DNA of 6,795 nt. Origin: Acidobacteriota bacterium (GTDB taxonomy: Bacteria; Acidobacteriota; Terriglobia; Terriglobales; Acidobacteriaceae). The number at the start of each line of letters is the position of its first letter. Within the stretch, counting starts at the first letter, position 1. Both the position numbers and the translations under genes were made by a program. A model generated the notes under the pieces. It had not been told where the DNA came from. It ran no database searches and saw only the letters and a list, made by a program, of their open reading frames with translations. The stretch is taken from assembly GCA_003225515.1 (NCBI GenBank), contig QIAK01000116.1, positions 1 to 6,795 on the forward strand, read 5' to 3'. Positions 1-5,725 of the stretch are shown piece after piece.

Positions 1-284
1 TGCAGCAATTGAAGTAGCACCGAAGTCTTCGCCAGATTGGTGACGATGATGCGGGCTTCCGTCGCCGACACGCGTTCCAACTTGATGTGCAGGTCGGGGG
101 ACCACTCGCGCTCGAACTCTTCTCGAGCCAGCGCCAGTCCTTTGTCAGTAGCCTCGACGTAGCGCAAGGTGGCGCGCGCCAGAATGATGCTGAAGAAAGT
201 GGTCACGATCGTGGCCATGACCGGAATATAGCTGACCAGCGTGCTGAATGGGATTCGATACGAGTTCATCAGCTGCATGTGCAT
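1..284 (-). CDS. Membrane-anchored protein of unknown function, N-terminal part (runs off left edge)
   Basis: An open frame enters from the left edge and begins at an ATG at 284; 94 residues are visible. An in-frame TAG lies upstream and no other start codon lies between, so ATG 284 is the first possible start. An AGGAG sits 12 nt before it; ATGs at 278 and 269 are alternatives. The protein starts with a short polar segment, then one hydrophobic helix at about residues 16-36 (from LVSYIPVMA to FFSIILA), followed by a basic residue cluster and a charged, helix-prone stretch (residues 44-61). After that comes a segment that looks like beta strands (WSPDLHIKLE ... ARIIVTNLAK). I infer a single N-terminal anchor holding a small soluble domain. 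The Trp-Ser-Pro-Asp-Leu pattern followed by strands resembles many uncharacterised single-pass proteins, but I do not recognise a named family. It lies 208 bp downstream of the amidotransferase-like gene on the same strand. Confidence 0.72.
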   Translation of the reverse strand, partial: MHMQLMNSYRIPFSTLVSYIPVMATIVTTFFSIILARATLRYVEATDKGLALAREEFEREWSPDLHIKLERVSATEARIIVTNLAKTSVLLQLL

Positions 285-492
285 GGATGCGTGCGGCTCC
301 TGCGGACACGGTTTCCAGAACGGGTAACGATCTTGGTGAGTCTAGCGAGAGCGCGGCGGAGGCTCCAGATGCGTTTGGTGCGGGGGCGGTAACTGGCGCC
401 GGACAGCGGCTTTAGTAACCTGACGGCACTCCGAGTTGGCAGTCCAATTGGCGGACAGAGTTGTCGGACAGGAGTGTCCCGACCCACATTTT
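285..492. other. Intergenic region between two minus-strand genes
   Basis: This 208-bp gap separates the amidotransferase-like gene from the left-edge membrane protein gene. Apart from the hairpin element at 463-483 and the AGGAG upstream of 284, nothing could be supported. No convincing promoter hexamers were found for the downstream gene. Small open frames that cross the gap on both strands look like chance frames. Confidence 0.5.
463..483. repeat. Short hairpin-forming intergenic element
   Basis: The arms GGACA (466-470) and TGTCC (475-479) flank a GGAG loop. The stem continues with GTC (463-465) and GAC (481-483) after a bulged C at 480. A partial second copy of the left part, CGGACAG, lies at 452-458 and repeats at 465-471. 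The element sits 10 nt beyond the stop codon of the amidotransferase-like gene. It has no following T run on the minus strand, so an intrinsic terminator is not supported. From memory, acidobacterial genomes carry many intergenic copies built round ACAGGAGTGTC; that is recollection, not a search. Confidence 0.45.
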
Positions 493-1269
493 CTACTCCA
501 ACACGCTATCGTCCAGCTTCTTCTTGCCCCAGTCGGCTGCGGCTTGCACAAACGCCAGCACGATTGGGTGAGGCTTTTTTTCTGTCGAGGAGAGTTGGGG
601 TTGGAACAGAGTGGCCAGGAAAAATCGGTGCGTGGGTGATTCGATGGCGCGGACCTCACCTTCTGCTCCGCGTGCCACGACTGGGAAGCCCGCTTCCATG
701 GCAGCCCACTCGAAGTCGGGATTGAGTTCGAAGTTGCAGAAGAATTCCTCGGTCGCGGTCTCCTGCTCTTTGCCGTAGAAGGACTGCAGGTACGAGCCGG
801 GGCGAAGGCGAATTTCGGGCATGGCGCCGGAAAGCTTGGGCGCGTTGTCTTTGCGGTCAGGCACCGCGCAGGCTACGGGATAGATGACTATGTTTTTCGA
901 ACCGGAATTATTTTCGGCGCTGTCGGCATCCGCGATTTTGAGAACGTTCCGGGCAAATTCGATGAAGGCATACTGGAATCCGCCGCAGGTGCCGAGGAAG
1001 GGCCAGTCACGGCGGCGAGCGAACTCGATGCCTTTCAGCATGCCGTCGAAACTCTTGTAGGGGCTGCCGGGCGCGGCCCATAGGCCATCGAAAGTCTCGA
1101 GCTTCTTCTCGGCGGTGCTGGCAGTGAGAGATGGAGTCGGGAGCCACTCGGATTCGACGGTCATGTTCAGCATGCGGGCAGCGTGCTGCAGACAGTCATT
1201 CGTCGCGTGATGTGAGCGAAAATCGGCGTTGAAGTCGCCCAGGATTCCGATGCGAACGGGGTCACTCAC
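493..1269 (-). CDS. CTP-synthase-type glutamine amidotransferase-like protein (class I GATase fold)
   Basis: This 258-residue protein resembles the glutaminase half of CTP synthase but lacks the synthetase domain, so it is a stand-alone protein. Visible blocks are an N-terminal strand RIGILGD (6-12), FDGLWAAPGSPYKS (60-73) matching the oxyanion region, and the nucleophile elbow FLGTCGGFQY (91-100) with Cys95. The C-terminal block LFQPQ (221-225) stands where active class I enzymes have F-H-P-E. The catalytic His is therefore Gln223 and the Glu is Gln225. From memory, this CTP-synthase-related family often has Gln at the His position; its substrate is not established. The protein has no signal peptide and is expected in the cytoplasm. 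An in-frame TAG five codons upstream fixes the start at GTG 1269. No Shine-Dalgarno is present, and a -10-like TACAAT ends 6 nt before the start. The fold is clear; enzymatic activity is doubtful. Confidence 0.9.
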   Translation of the reverse strand: MSDPVRIGILGDFNADFRSHHATNDCLQHAARMLNMTVESEWLPTPSLTASTAEKKLETFDGLWAAPGSPYKSFDGMLKGIEFARRRDWPFLGTCGGFQYAFIEFARNVLKIADADSAENNSGSKNIVIYPVACAVPDRKDNAPKLSGAMPEIRLRPGSYLQSFYGKEQETATEEFFCNFELNPDFEWAAMEAGFPVVARGAEGEVRAIESPTHRFFLATLFQPQLSSTEKKPHPIVLAFVQAAADWGKKKLDDSVLE

Positions 1270-1275
1270 GGGTTG

Positions 1276-1281
1276 ATTGTA
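1276..1281 (-). promoter_or_regulatory. Possible -10 box for a leaderless transcript of the amidotransferase-like gene
   Basis: On the minus strand the hexamer TACAAT (one mismatch to TATAAT) ends 6 nt before GTG 1269. Transcription would therefore begin at or next to the start codon. The hexamer 17 nt upstream, CTGGTT, is a poor -35. The absence of any Shine-Dalgarno sequence in the same stretch fits a leaderless message. Confidence 0.38.
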
Positions 1282-1340
1282 CTAGAGGCGACAAGGAGAA
1301 CCAGCAGTAGTACGGAGCTCAAATTTTACAGGGTACTGCA

Positions 1341-1937
1341 CTAGAACAGCGTCTCGATTCTGATAAAAAAATAAACGCTGGAAAGCGCGAGGATTGCACC
1401 ACCCCACATTATCAGGAAGCACTTCCAGTCGAGCGAGCGGGCGACTTCCTGCTTGGTCAGACAGGAGACGGGAAGAGTTTTGTTGCTTGCACCCTTCACC
1501 AACACCACTCGGGGATGCGGATCAAAATCCTCGGGGTGTGTCGCGGCAGAGTCGGCCTTATCGTTGGGTGCGTCCGCGTCCGTGAGAACCTGGGTACCAC
1601 CGGGGGAAGTGGCTCCGGCCGTGGCCCATGTCGCAGGGCTGGGGATTCCGGCCCTGAAAAGAGCGGCAGCTATCTTTTGTTGCTGACTCATTTCGGAGCT
1701 TTTCAAGGCAGCGGGTTCGGAAGAGAGCATCACGATTTCGTGGTGAGCCTCCGATTGCACCGGTAACGATTGAGATCTCGGACCAATCGACAACGGAACG
1801 TCCACAATCAAGCGGCGGCGCTGCAGCAGGCGGAATCCATAAAAGAAAAGAGTGACGCCGGCACCGAAGCCGATCGCGCATAAAAACAGCAGCGCATTTT
1901 GCTCCGAGGCGCGATGGATTTGGGTCACAAGGATCAC
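1341..1937 (-). CDS. Unrecognised protein with two membrane segments and a polar loop
   Basis: The frame stays open from a GTG at 1967 to the stop at 1341. I prefer the GTG at 1937 (198 residues), because an AGGA lies 8 nt upstream of it; the GTG at 1967 has GGGAGG only 1 nt away, too close to act. Hydrophobic segments lie at about residues 15-35 (ALLFLCAIGFGAGVTLFFYGF) and 173-192 (CFLIMWGGAILALSSVYFFI). A basic run, LLQRRRLI, directly follows the first, so the loop of about 135 residues is probably cytoplasmic with both termini outside. That loop is rich in Ser, Ala, Pro and acidic residues, looks poorly ordered, and contains MSQQQKIAAALFRAGIPSP. The first helix plus RLLQRRRLI..VP.S faintly recalls the start of GIDE-type membrane proteins, but the rest does not match. 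It lies 71 bp upstream of the amidotransferase-like gene on the same strand. No function is assigned. Confidence 0.68.
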   Translation of the reverse strand: MILVTQIHRASEQNALLFLCAIGFGAGVTLFFYGFRLLQRRRLIVDVPLSIGPRSQSLPVQSEAHHEIVMLSSEPAALKSSEMSQQQKIAAALFRAGIPSPATWATAGATSPGGTQVLTDADAPNDKADSAATHPEDFDPHPRVVLVKGASNKTLPVSCLTKQEVARSLDWKCFLIMWGGAILALSSVYFFIRIETLF

Positions 1938-1967
1938 GCGTGCCGTCCTAAGGCGGATGGTAAACAC

Positions 1968-2368
1968 GCCTCCCTGTGTTCAGGCTAGCGGCGCATTGGA
2001 CGCAGGGCAGTAGAAAACGGTTGGCCGCGCTTACGTTGGTAATGATTTTTAGGATGGCTGTGGCAGGGATGGGAGCCTCCCCCATTTGCGGGGCGAGGTA
2101 CGGATATCAGAATCCAAAAGTACTAACACCCCGGCATCGAAACCGAGACGCGTTCGGGCCCGGTCTGCGCATTAATTCTCTCCAGGATGTGGGGGTTGCG
2201 ACTGCCATTGTAGAGCAGGCTTGGGGAAAGTGCTTTCGCTAGACGTAGGCCTCGTTCCTGGAGAGCGACCGTCGCGGGCAGTGCGCTAATTGAGGATGGA
2301 GAATCCCACTTCTCGCAAAGTGCGCGAGAAATGGGGCACCCAAAAATAGGAAGGTAGAGAATCCCAAC
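1968..2368. other. 400-bp intergenic region without a supported gene
   Basis: This gap lies between the broken mglA-like gene and the two-helix membrane protein gene. A plus-strand open frame at 1976-2242 begins with GTG, lacks a ribosome binding site, and encodes 88 residues I cannot relate to anything; I treat it as chance. The region holds a strong palindrome (2305-2335) and an imperfect G/C-rich inverted repeat around 2067-2083 (ATGGGAG then CTCCCCCAT). No tRNA, insertion sequence or clear promoter was seen. Confidence 0.5.
2305..2335. repeat. Strong intergenic palindrome (12-bp arms), possible dispersed acidobacterial repeat or terminator
   Basis: The arms CCCACTTCTCGC (2305-2316) and GCGAGAAATGGG (2324-2335) pair at 11 of 12 positions round a 7-nt loop, AAAGTGC. 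It lies 33 nt beyond the stop codon of the mglA-like gene. No long T run follows on either strand (on the plus strand GCACCCAAAAATAGG follows), so classic intrinsic termination is not shown, although the hairpin could still end or stabilise the minus-strand transcript. From memory, hairpins with this CCCACTTCTCGC ... GCGAGAAGTGGGGCACCC pattern recur between genes in Acidobacteriota. The single mismatch in the right arm would then be a deviation from that form. Confidence 0.6.
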
Positions 2369-2925
2369 CTACCCGCCCGCTTTGAGCTCCGTCAGAACCT
2401 GCTTGGCAATTTCCTTCAGTGTCTCGAAGACACCCACGCCCTGAAACGCGACTGCTTCGACGATGGCTTCGTTTTTCTTGCGGAGTTCGGTCGCCAGTAG
2501 ATCGACGGGCAGGATGTTGGGCAGGTCACGCTTGTTCAACTGCAGGACATAAGGAATCTTGTTGAAATCATAGCCATGCTCTTTCAGGTTGGACATTAAG
2601 TTGTCGAGCGCCTCGGCGTTGGCGTCCATGCGCTCCTGTTGCGAGTCGGCGACGAACACGATGCCATCCACGCCGCGCAAGACGAGCTGGCGGGTGGTGT
2701 TGTAGATGACCTGGCCGGGGACGGTGTAGAGCTGGAACTTGGTCTTGAAGCCTTTAAGAACAGAGTGCGTTCGGTTTCGGTGGCCAGCGAGATCATTTTG
2801 CCCTTCTGCTGGTCCGCGGTCTTCTGATAGATCACCTGTAGATTCGTGGTCTTGCCGCCAAGTCCGGCACCGTAGTAAACGATCTTACAGTTGATTTCAC
2901 GGGCTGCGAAGTTGATGAAACTCAA
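2369..2925 (-). pseudogene. mglA: MglA-like Ras-superfamily GTPase, disrupted by an internal deletion of about 31 nt
   Basis: Intact MglA is a small cytoplasmic GTPase of about 195 residues that controls polarity and gliding or twitching motility, usually with its GAP MglB. The N-terminal part (56 residues from TTG 2925) has SFINFAAREI, the P-loop GAGLGGKT (19-26) and KMISLATETERTLF. Reading must then change frame at 2755/2756 to continue with KGFKTKFQLYTVPGQ, GVDGIVFVADS, the guanine-specificity motif NKRD, and a C-terminus ending ELKAGG at the TAG at 2369. The family has about eleven residues there, of the type FDFLPLDLGTV, which are missing. Restoring 31 nt gives exactly 195 codons plus stop. 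Without frame change the product ends in an unrelated tail near 2596. TTG 2925 is chosen because it gives the usual MSFINF start and has GAGG just upstream; TTG 2937 is less likely. No mglB-like roadblock gene is in the window. A true mutation or an assembly error are both possible. Confidence 0.85.
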
Positions 2926-2942
2926 GGCTTTCCTCAAATACG

Positions 2943-2962
2943 GGCATACCCTAAGGGCTGCC
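2943..2962 (-). promoter_or_regulatory. Small hairpin in the leader of the mglA-like gene
   Basis: The arms GGCA/TGCC (2943-2946, 2959-2962) enclose a second CCC/GGG pairing (2949-2951, 2955-2957) with a small asymmetric internal loop. The hairpin lies 17 nt upstream of TTG 2925, just before the GAGGAAA ribosome binding site. It may influence translation, but it is short and could be chance. Confidence 0.25.
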
Positions 2963-3002
2963 GGCGCACACCAATGTCCTTATGGAGGCTCGCGGTCTTT
3001 AT

Positions 3003-3008
3003 ATCATA
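3003..3008 (-). promoter_or_regulatory. Candidate -10 box for the mglA-like gene
   Basis: Reading the minus strand, TATGAT (one mismatch to TATAAT) lies in an AT-rich patch about 78 nt upstream of TTG 2925. The stretch 17 nt further upstream has no good -35 hexamer. The 158 to 170 bp gap after the VWFA gene leaves room for an independent promoter here. Confidence 0.28.
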
Positions 3009-3095
3009 CGGAAGGTGCCGAACGCAGGTTACTCAGGTGACCCCCGCGGCTCGATGAGTCTGCAACTGGAGAATTAACCTCTTGCGGCACAACAA

Positions 3096-4478
3096 CTAGT
3101 GCGCCGCCGGGATCGGGTAATAGCCATCCATAGCGGCCACTTTCAGGCCCCTTTTATCAACCAGAACTTCGATGCTGCGGTAGGCGGAGGGACCAGGGTT
3201 AGCCTTCGGCGTATATCCTAAAGTGTATTGATTGCGCGCGTCGTTAGTGATCTGCGCGTAAGCGTCTTCAATGGAATTGCGGCTGAGCCGGTCAAGATCG
3301 GACTCGCCACAAGTTGCGGCCACGTATTTCGGAAGGATGTTGCTGTATCCCTGCCCGGGCAGATGAATTTTTCCGACCTGGCGGAAGCCCGGTAACGCAC
3401 CACTGTCGACGACCACGGCCCTGACCTGGATGTCACGGGTCTCGAGCAGCCGCAGGACGTCTCGATAGCTGGCTTTGCTGCCCATTTCGCGGCCATCACT
3501 AATCACGAAAATTACTTTTCTGCGGGTGCGCTCGCGCTTGCTCAGGTCGAGTGCGGCACGCAGGATGGCGTCGTTCAGAACGTGTGCCTCTCTGGGCGGA
3601 GTATTAACAGGTTGGACCGGAGGTCCCCCCACGGGAATTCCACTGATCGTTGGCCCCTGCGGGCCGAGCGGTCCACCTAAGACCGGAGGGCCATTATTGC
3701 GTCCGCGAACTAATTTCATTTCGTTGAGAGCAGCCGTGAACTGCTGCGGCTTTCGGGTGAAATCCGTCACCTGGCTGACCGTGCTGCTGTAGGTGTAAAG
3801 GGCAACCTCATCATAGGGACTGAAGGCGCCTACGAGCGCGGAGTAGGTCTGATTCACCTTCTGCAGCGCCACGTCGGCCATGCCGATATCGAGAACAACT
3901 GCCGCCGAGAGTTCGAAAGGATCACTGGTGAAGTAGGTTAGAGTCTGAGTTTTGCCATTCTCGCGGACGGTGAAATCCTTGGGAAGCAGGCCGTCTACAC
4001 GGCGGCCGTTCGCGTCTTTTACTGTTACTGGAATCTGTACGAAGTTGACGTTGACCCTCAGTTTGTAAAGATCTTCTTTCGGATTGAGCTGATTCTTCGG
4101 GGTGCTGCCTGGCGGCACAGTCTCAATCGGGGGCATCGGAGGCGGAGGCTGCTTCTCCTCATCGGATTGCTGCTCAGGTTGCTGTTTTTGTGGCGCATCG
4201 CCCGGAAAAGGGATTGGCTCGTTGGCCCTGCCGGGTGACGGCGGCACCGAGGCCGGGATGGAAGGCTTGGGAGCAGGAGGCGGCTGGACAGTCGAGGGCG
4301 CATCAGGGATATCCTGGCCGGTTTGGCCGGGTTGAGCTTGAGTCTGCTGCGAGGGAGTCTGGCTGCCGTTGGACTGTGCCCGCATCGTGGGCAGGGCAAA
4401 GAGCGTCGCGAGCGCCATACAGGCCACAACATTGGCCAGAAGCCCTCGGCGTATCATCCTGTCGTTTCCTGGCGCCAT
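3096..4478 (-). CDS. Secreted VWFA-related (acidobacterial-type) protein with a degenerate MIDAS site
   Basis: A 460-residue exported protein if read from ATG 4478, which has GAGG six nt upstream. ATG 4457 has AGGA nine nt upstream and is nearly as good; the frame reaches back to 4547 without a ribosome site. A signal peptide (basic RR, core LLANVVACMALATLFALP, likely cut after MRA at 34) precedes a Pro/Gln-rich linker (35-135). The VWFA-related domain (137-457) begins LRVNVNFVQIPVTVKD and includes LPKDFTVRENGK, FVISDGREMGS and the family ending QYTLGYTP ... DGYYP. The first MIDAS motif, normally D-x-S-x-S, reads DIGMA (197-201). The MIDAS Thr position is His299 in AHVLNDA, while Asp197 and Asp328 remain. 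A Gly/Pro-rich insert lies at about 260-297. The family is secreted, very numerous in Acidobacteriota, and of unknown role. Metal-dependent ligand binding is doubtful for this copy. Confidence 0.9.
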   Translation of the reverse strand: MAPGNDRMIRRGLLANVVACMALATLFALPTMRAQSNGSQTPSQQTQAQPGQTGQDIPDAPSTVQPPPAPKPSIPASVPPSPGRANEPIPFPGDAPQKQQPEQQSDEEKQPPPPMPPIETVPPGSTPKNQLNPKEDLYKLRVNVNFVQIPVTVKDANGRRVDGLLPKDFTVRENGKTQTLTYFTSDPFELSAAVVLDIGMADVALQKVNQTYSALVGAFSPYDEVALYTYSSTVSQVTDFTRKPQQFTAALNEMKLVRGRNNGPPVLGGPLGPQGPTISGIPVGGPPVQPVNTPPREAHVLNDAILRAALDLSKRERTRRKVIFVISDGREMGSKASYRDVLRLLETRDIQVRAVVVDSGALPGFRQVGKIHLPGQGYSNILPKYVAATCGESDLDRLSRNSIEDAYAQITNDARNQYTLGYTPKANPGPSAYRSIEVLVDKRGLKVAAMDGYYPIPAAH

Positions 4479-4590
4479 CCGTTTCCTCATTGCTAAATAA
4501 AGCGGCTTTCCGCCTGTAAGATGCTCAAACGACCCCGTTTGGTGCATCTAACGATTAGACTAACACTAACGACTGGGAGAAAAACCCTGG
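4479..4590. promoter_or_regulatory. Divergent control region shared by the two VWFA-related genes
   Basis: This 112-bp gap must hold the promoters of both divergent genes. It contains an inverted repeat CAAACG/CGTTTG with a 4-bp spacer (4526-4541). It also has three CTAAC copies (4548-4552, 4560-4564, 4566-4570), the first forming CTAA-CGA-TTAG (4548-4558). A weak plus-strand promoter candidate is TTGGTG (4539-4544), 16 nt, TAACAC (4561-4566), which would embed the CTAAC copies in the promoter. A GGGAG lies 11 nt before ATG 4591. No convincing minus-strand hexamers were found. A common regulator of both genes is an inference from the geometry. Confidence 0.42.
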
Positions 4591-5667
4591 ATGCCTAAGT
4601 TCCTTATTTCCAAGCGCCACGTTCTGCTCGTAACCGCGATGGCGGCATTATTTTCGGCCTCACTGAGCGTGGCCGCTCAGGCGGCGCCCCAGTCGTCTGG
4701 CCAGCAACCAGCGCCAGGCCAGCAACCTGCTTCCTCCGACCAGAACCCCGACGACTCTCAGCAGCCCACCGAGACGCTGAAGGTCAGGGTTAACGTGGTA
4801 CAGCTTTTCTTCAATGTCAAAGATAAGCACGGGGCACTCATCCCGAATTTGACCAAGGACGATTTCGAAATATTTGAAGATGGCCAGAAGCAAACCATCA
4901 AATATTTCACGCCCGAGACAAACCTGCCTCTGACGCTGGGGATGATGATTGACTCCAGCGGCAGCCAAATCCGCGTGCTCGACATGGAAAAAGAAGTCGG
5001 CGGGGCATTTCTGAAACAGATTCTCACCGACAAAGATGAGGCATATGTCATTGACTTCAATGTCGACGCCAGCCTGGTGCAGGACTTTACGCGCGACGTG
5101 CATCGCCTGCAGAGTGCGTTGAACAGCGTGAGGATCAATTCTGGCGTAACCATGCCCACACTTCCTGGTGCCGGAGGAGGACCAGTTCCCACGGCGCAGT
5201 CGCCGGGAACAGTTCTGTACGACGCGGTTTATTTATCAGCCCATGACATGCTGGCCAAAGAAGTCGGCCGAAAGGCGATGATCCTGCTCACGGATGGCCA
5301 GGATGAGGGCAGCCGGCTGAAAATTAAGGATGCCATTGAGGCAGCGCAGAAGGCGGACGCGATCGTGTACGTGCTGCTGTGCGCTGATCGTGGATTTTAC
5401 GGAGGCTTCGGCTACGGCGGCGAGGGAGACATGCGCAAGCTCTCCGAGCAAACCGGCGGCCGCGTCATCAACGTGGGCAACAAGTTCGACAAGCTCAAAG
5501 AAGCTTTCGATCAGATTGCAACGGAGTTACGCAGCCAGTACAACATCGGATATACGCCTACCAATCCCAAGCTCGACGGCACCTATCGAAAACTCGAGAT
5601 CAAGAGCAAGCAGAATTACAAAATCCAGGCCCGGTCCGGGTACTACGCGGGACATAGCCAGGAGTGA
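4591..5667 (+). CDS. Secreted VWFA-related (acidobacterial-type) protein with an intact MIDAS site
   Basis: A 358-residue exported protein. A signal peptide (residues 1-31: basic KFLISKRH, hydrophobic VLLVTAMAALFSASLSVA, likely cut after AQA) leads into a Gln/Pro-rich linker (33-60). The VWFA-related domain (63-352) starts VRVNVVQLFFNVKD, has LTKDDFEIFEDGQKQ, and ends with the family pattern QYNIGYTP ... RSGYY. All MIDAS residues are present: DSSGS (121-125), Thr207 in GTVLYDA and Asp235 in LLTDGQDEGS, so metal-dependent binding of a protein or carbohydrate ligand is structurally plausible. This differs from the divergent paralogue at 3096-4478. After the signal peptide there is no anchor, so the protein is probably periplasmic or released. 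The start ATG has GGGAG at a rather long spacing of 11 nt. The exported aminotransferase gene follows after 58 bp and could share the transcript. Family membership is secure; the role is unknown. Confidence 0.93.
   Translation: MPKFLISKRHVLLVTAMAALFSASLSVAAQAAPQSSGQQPAPGQQPASSDQNPDDSQQPTETLKVRVNVVQLFFNVKDKHGALIPNLTKDDFEIFEDGQKQTIKYFTPETNLPLTLGMMIDSSGSQIRVLDMEKEVGGAFLKQILTDKDEAYVIDFNVDASLVQDFTRDVHRLQSALNSVRINSGVTMPTLPGAGGGPVPTAQSPGTVLYDAVYLSAHDMLAKEVGRKAMILLTDGQDEGSRLKIKDAIEAAQKADAIVYVLLCADRGFYGGFGYGGEGDMRKLSEQTGGRVINVGNKFDKLKEAFDQIATELRSQYNIGYTPTNPKLDGTYRKLEIKSKQNYKIQARSGYYAGHSQE
4699..4734 (+). repeat. 18-nt tandem repeat in the linker of the VWFA-related gene
   Basis: GGCCAGCAACC occurs at 4699-4709 and again at 4717-4727, with an 18-nt period. 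In protein it gives GQQPAP followed by GQQPAS. Such in-frame repeats in a low-complexity linker can change copy number without breaking the frame. Only two units are present. Confidence 0.6.
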
Positions 5668-5725
5668 GTTGATAGCACACCGGCACAGACAAACATCCTG
5701 ATACACTCTCTTGCTGGAGGATGCC

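Noticed and set aside
1976..2242. Plus-strand open frame of 88 codons in the large intergenic region
   Set aside because: GTG start without a ribosome binding site, no recognisable domain, and mixed composition; more likely a chance frame.
2369..2680. C-terminal GTPase fragment as an independent gene from a TTG start
   Set aside because: The MglA-like match continues upstream of that TTG in the same frame as far as the deletion point, so it is the tail of a broken gene.
3027..3042. Imperfect inverted repeat GGTTAC-TCAG-GTGACC after the minus-strand VWFA gene
   Set aside because: Short arms with a G-T pair and no T run; not enough to call a terminator.
4058..4432. Long open frames overlapping the VWFA genes on other frames and strands
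   Set aside because: They arise from the GC-rich Pro/Gln-coding sequence; the true frames have domain motifs and signal peptides.
4502..4513. GCGG-CTTT-CCGC mini hairpin near the minus-strand VWFA start
   Set aside because: Four-base arms are expected by chance in GC-rich DNA.
5669..5704. TTGATA and TGATAC as a promoter for the exported aminotransferase
   Set aside because: The spacer is about 24 nt, too long for a normal promoter; read-through from the upstream gene is as likely.
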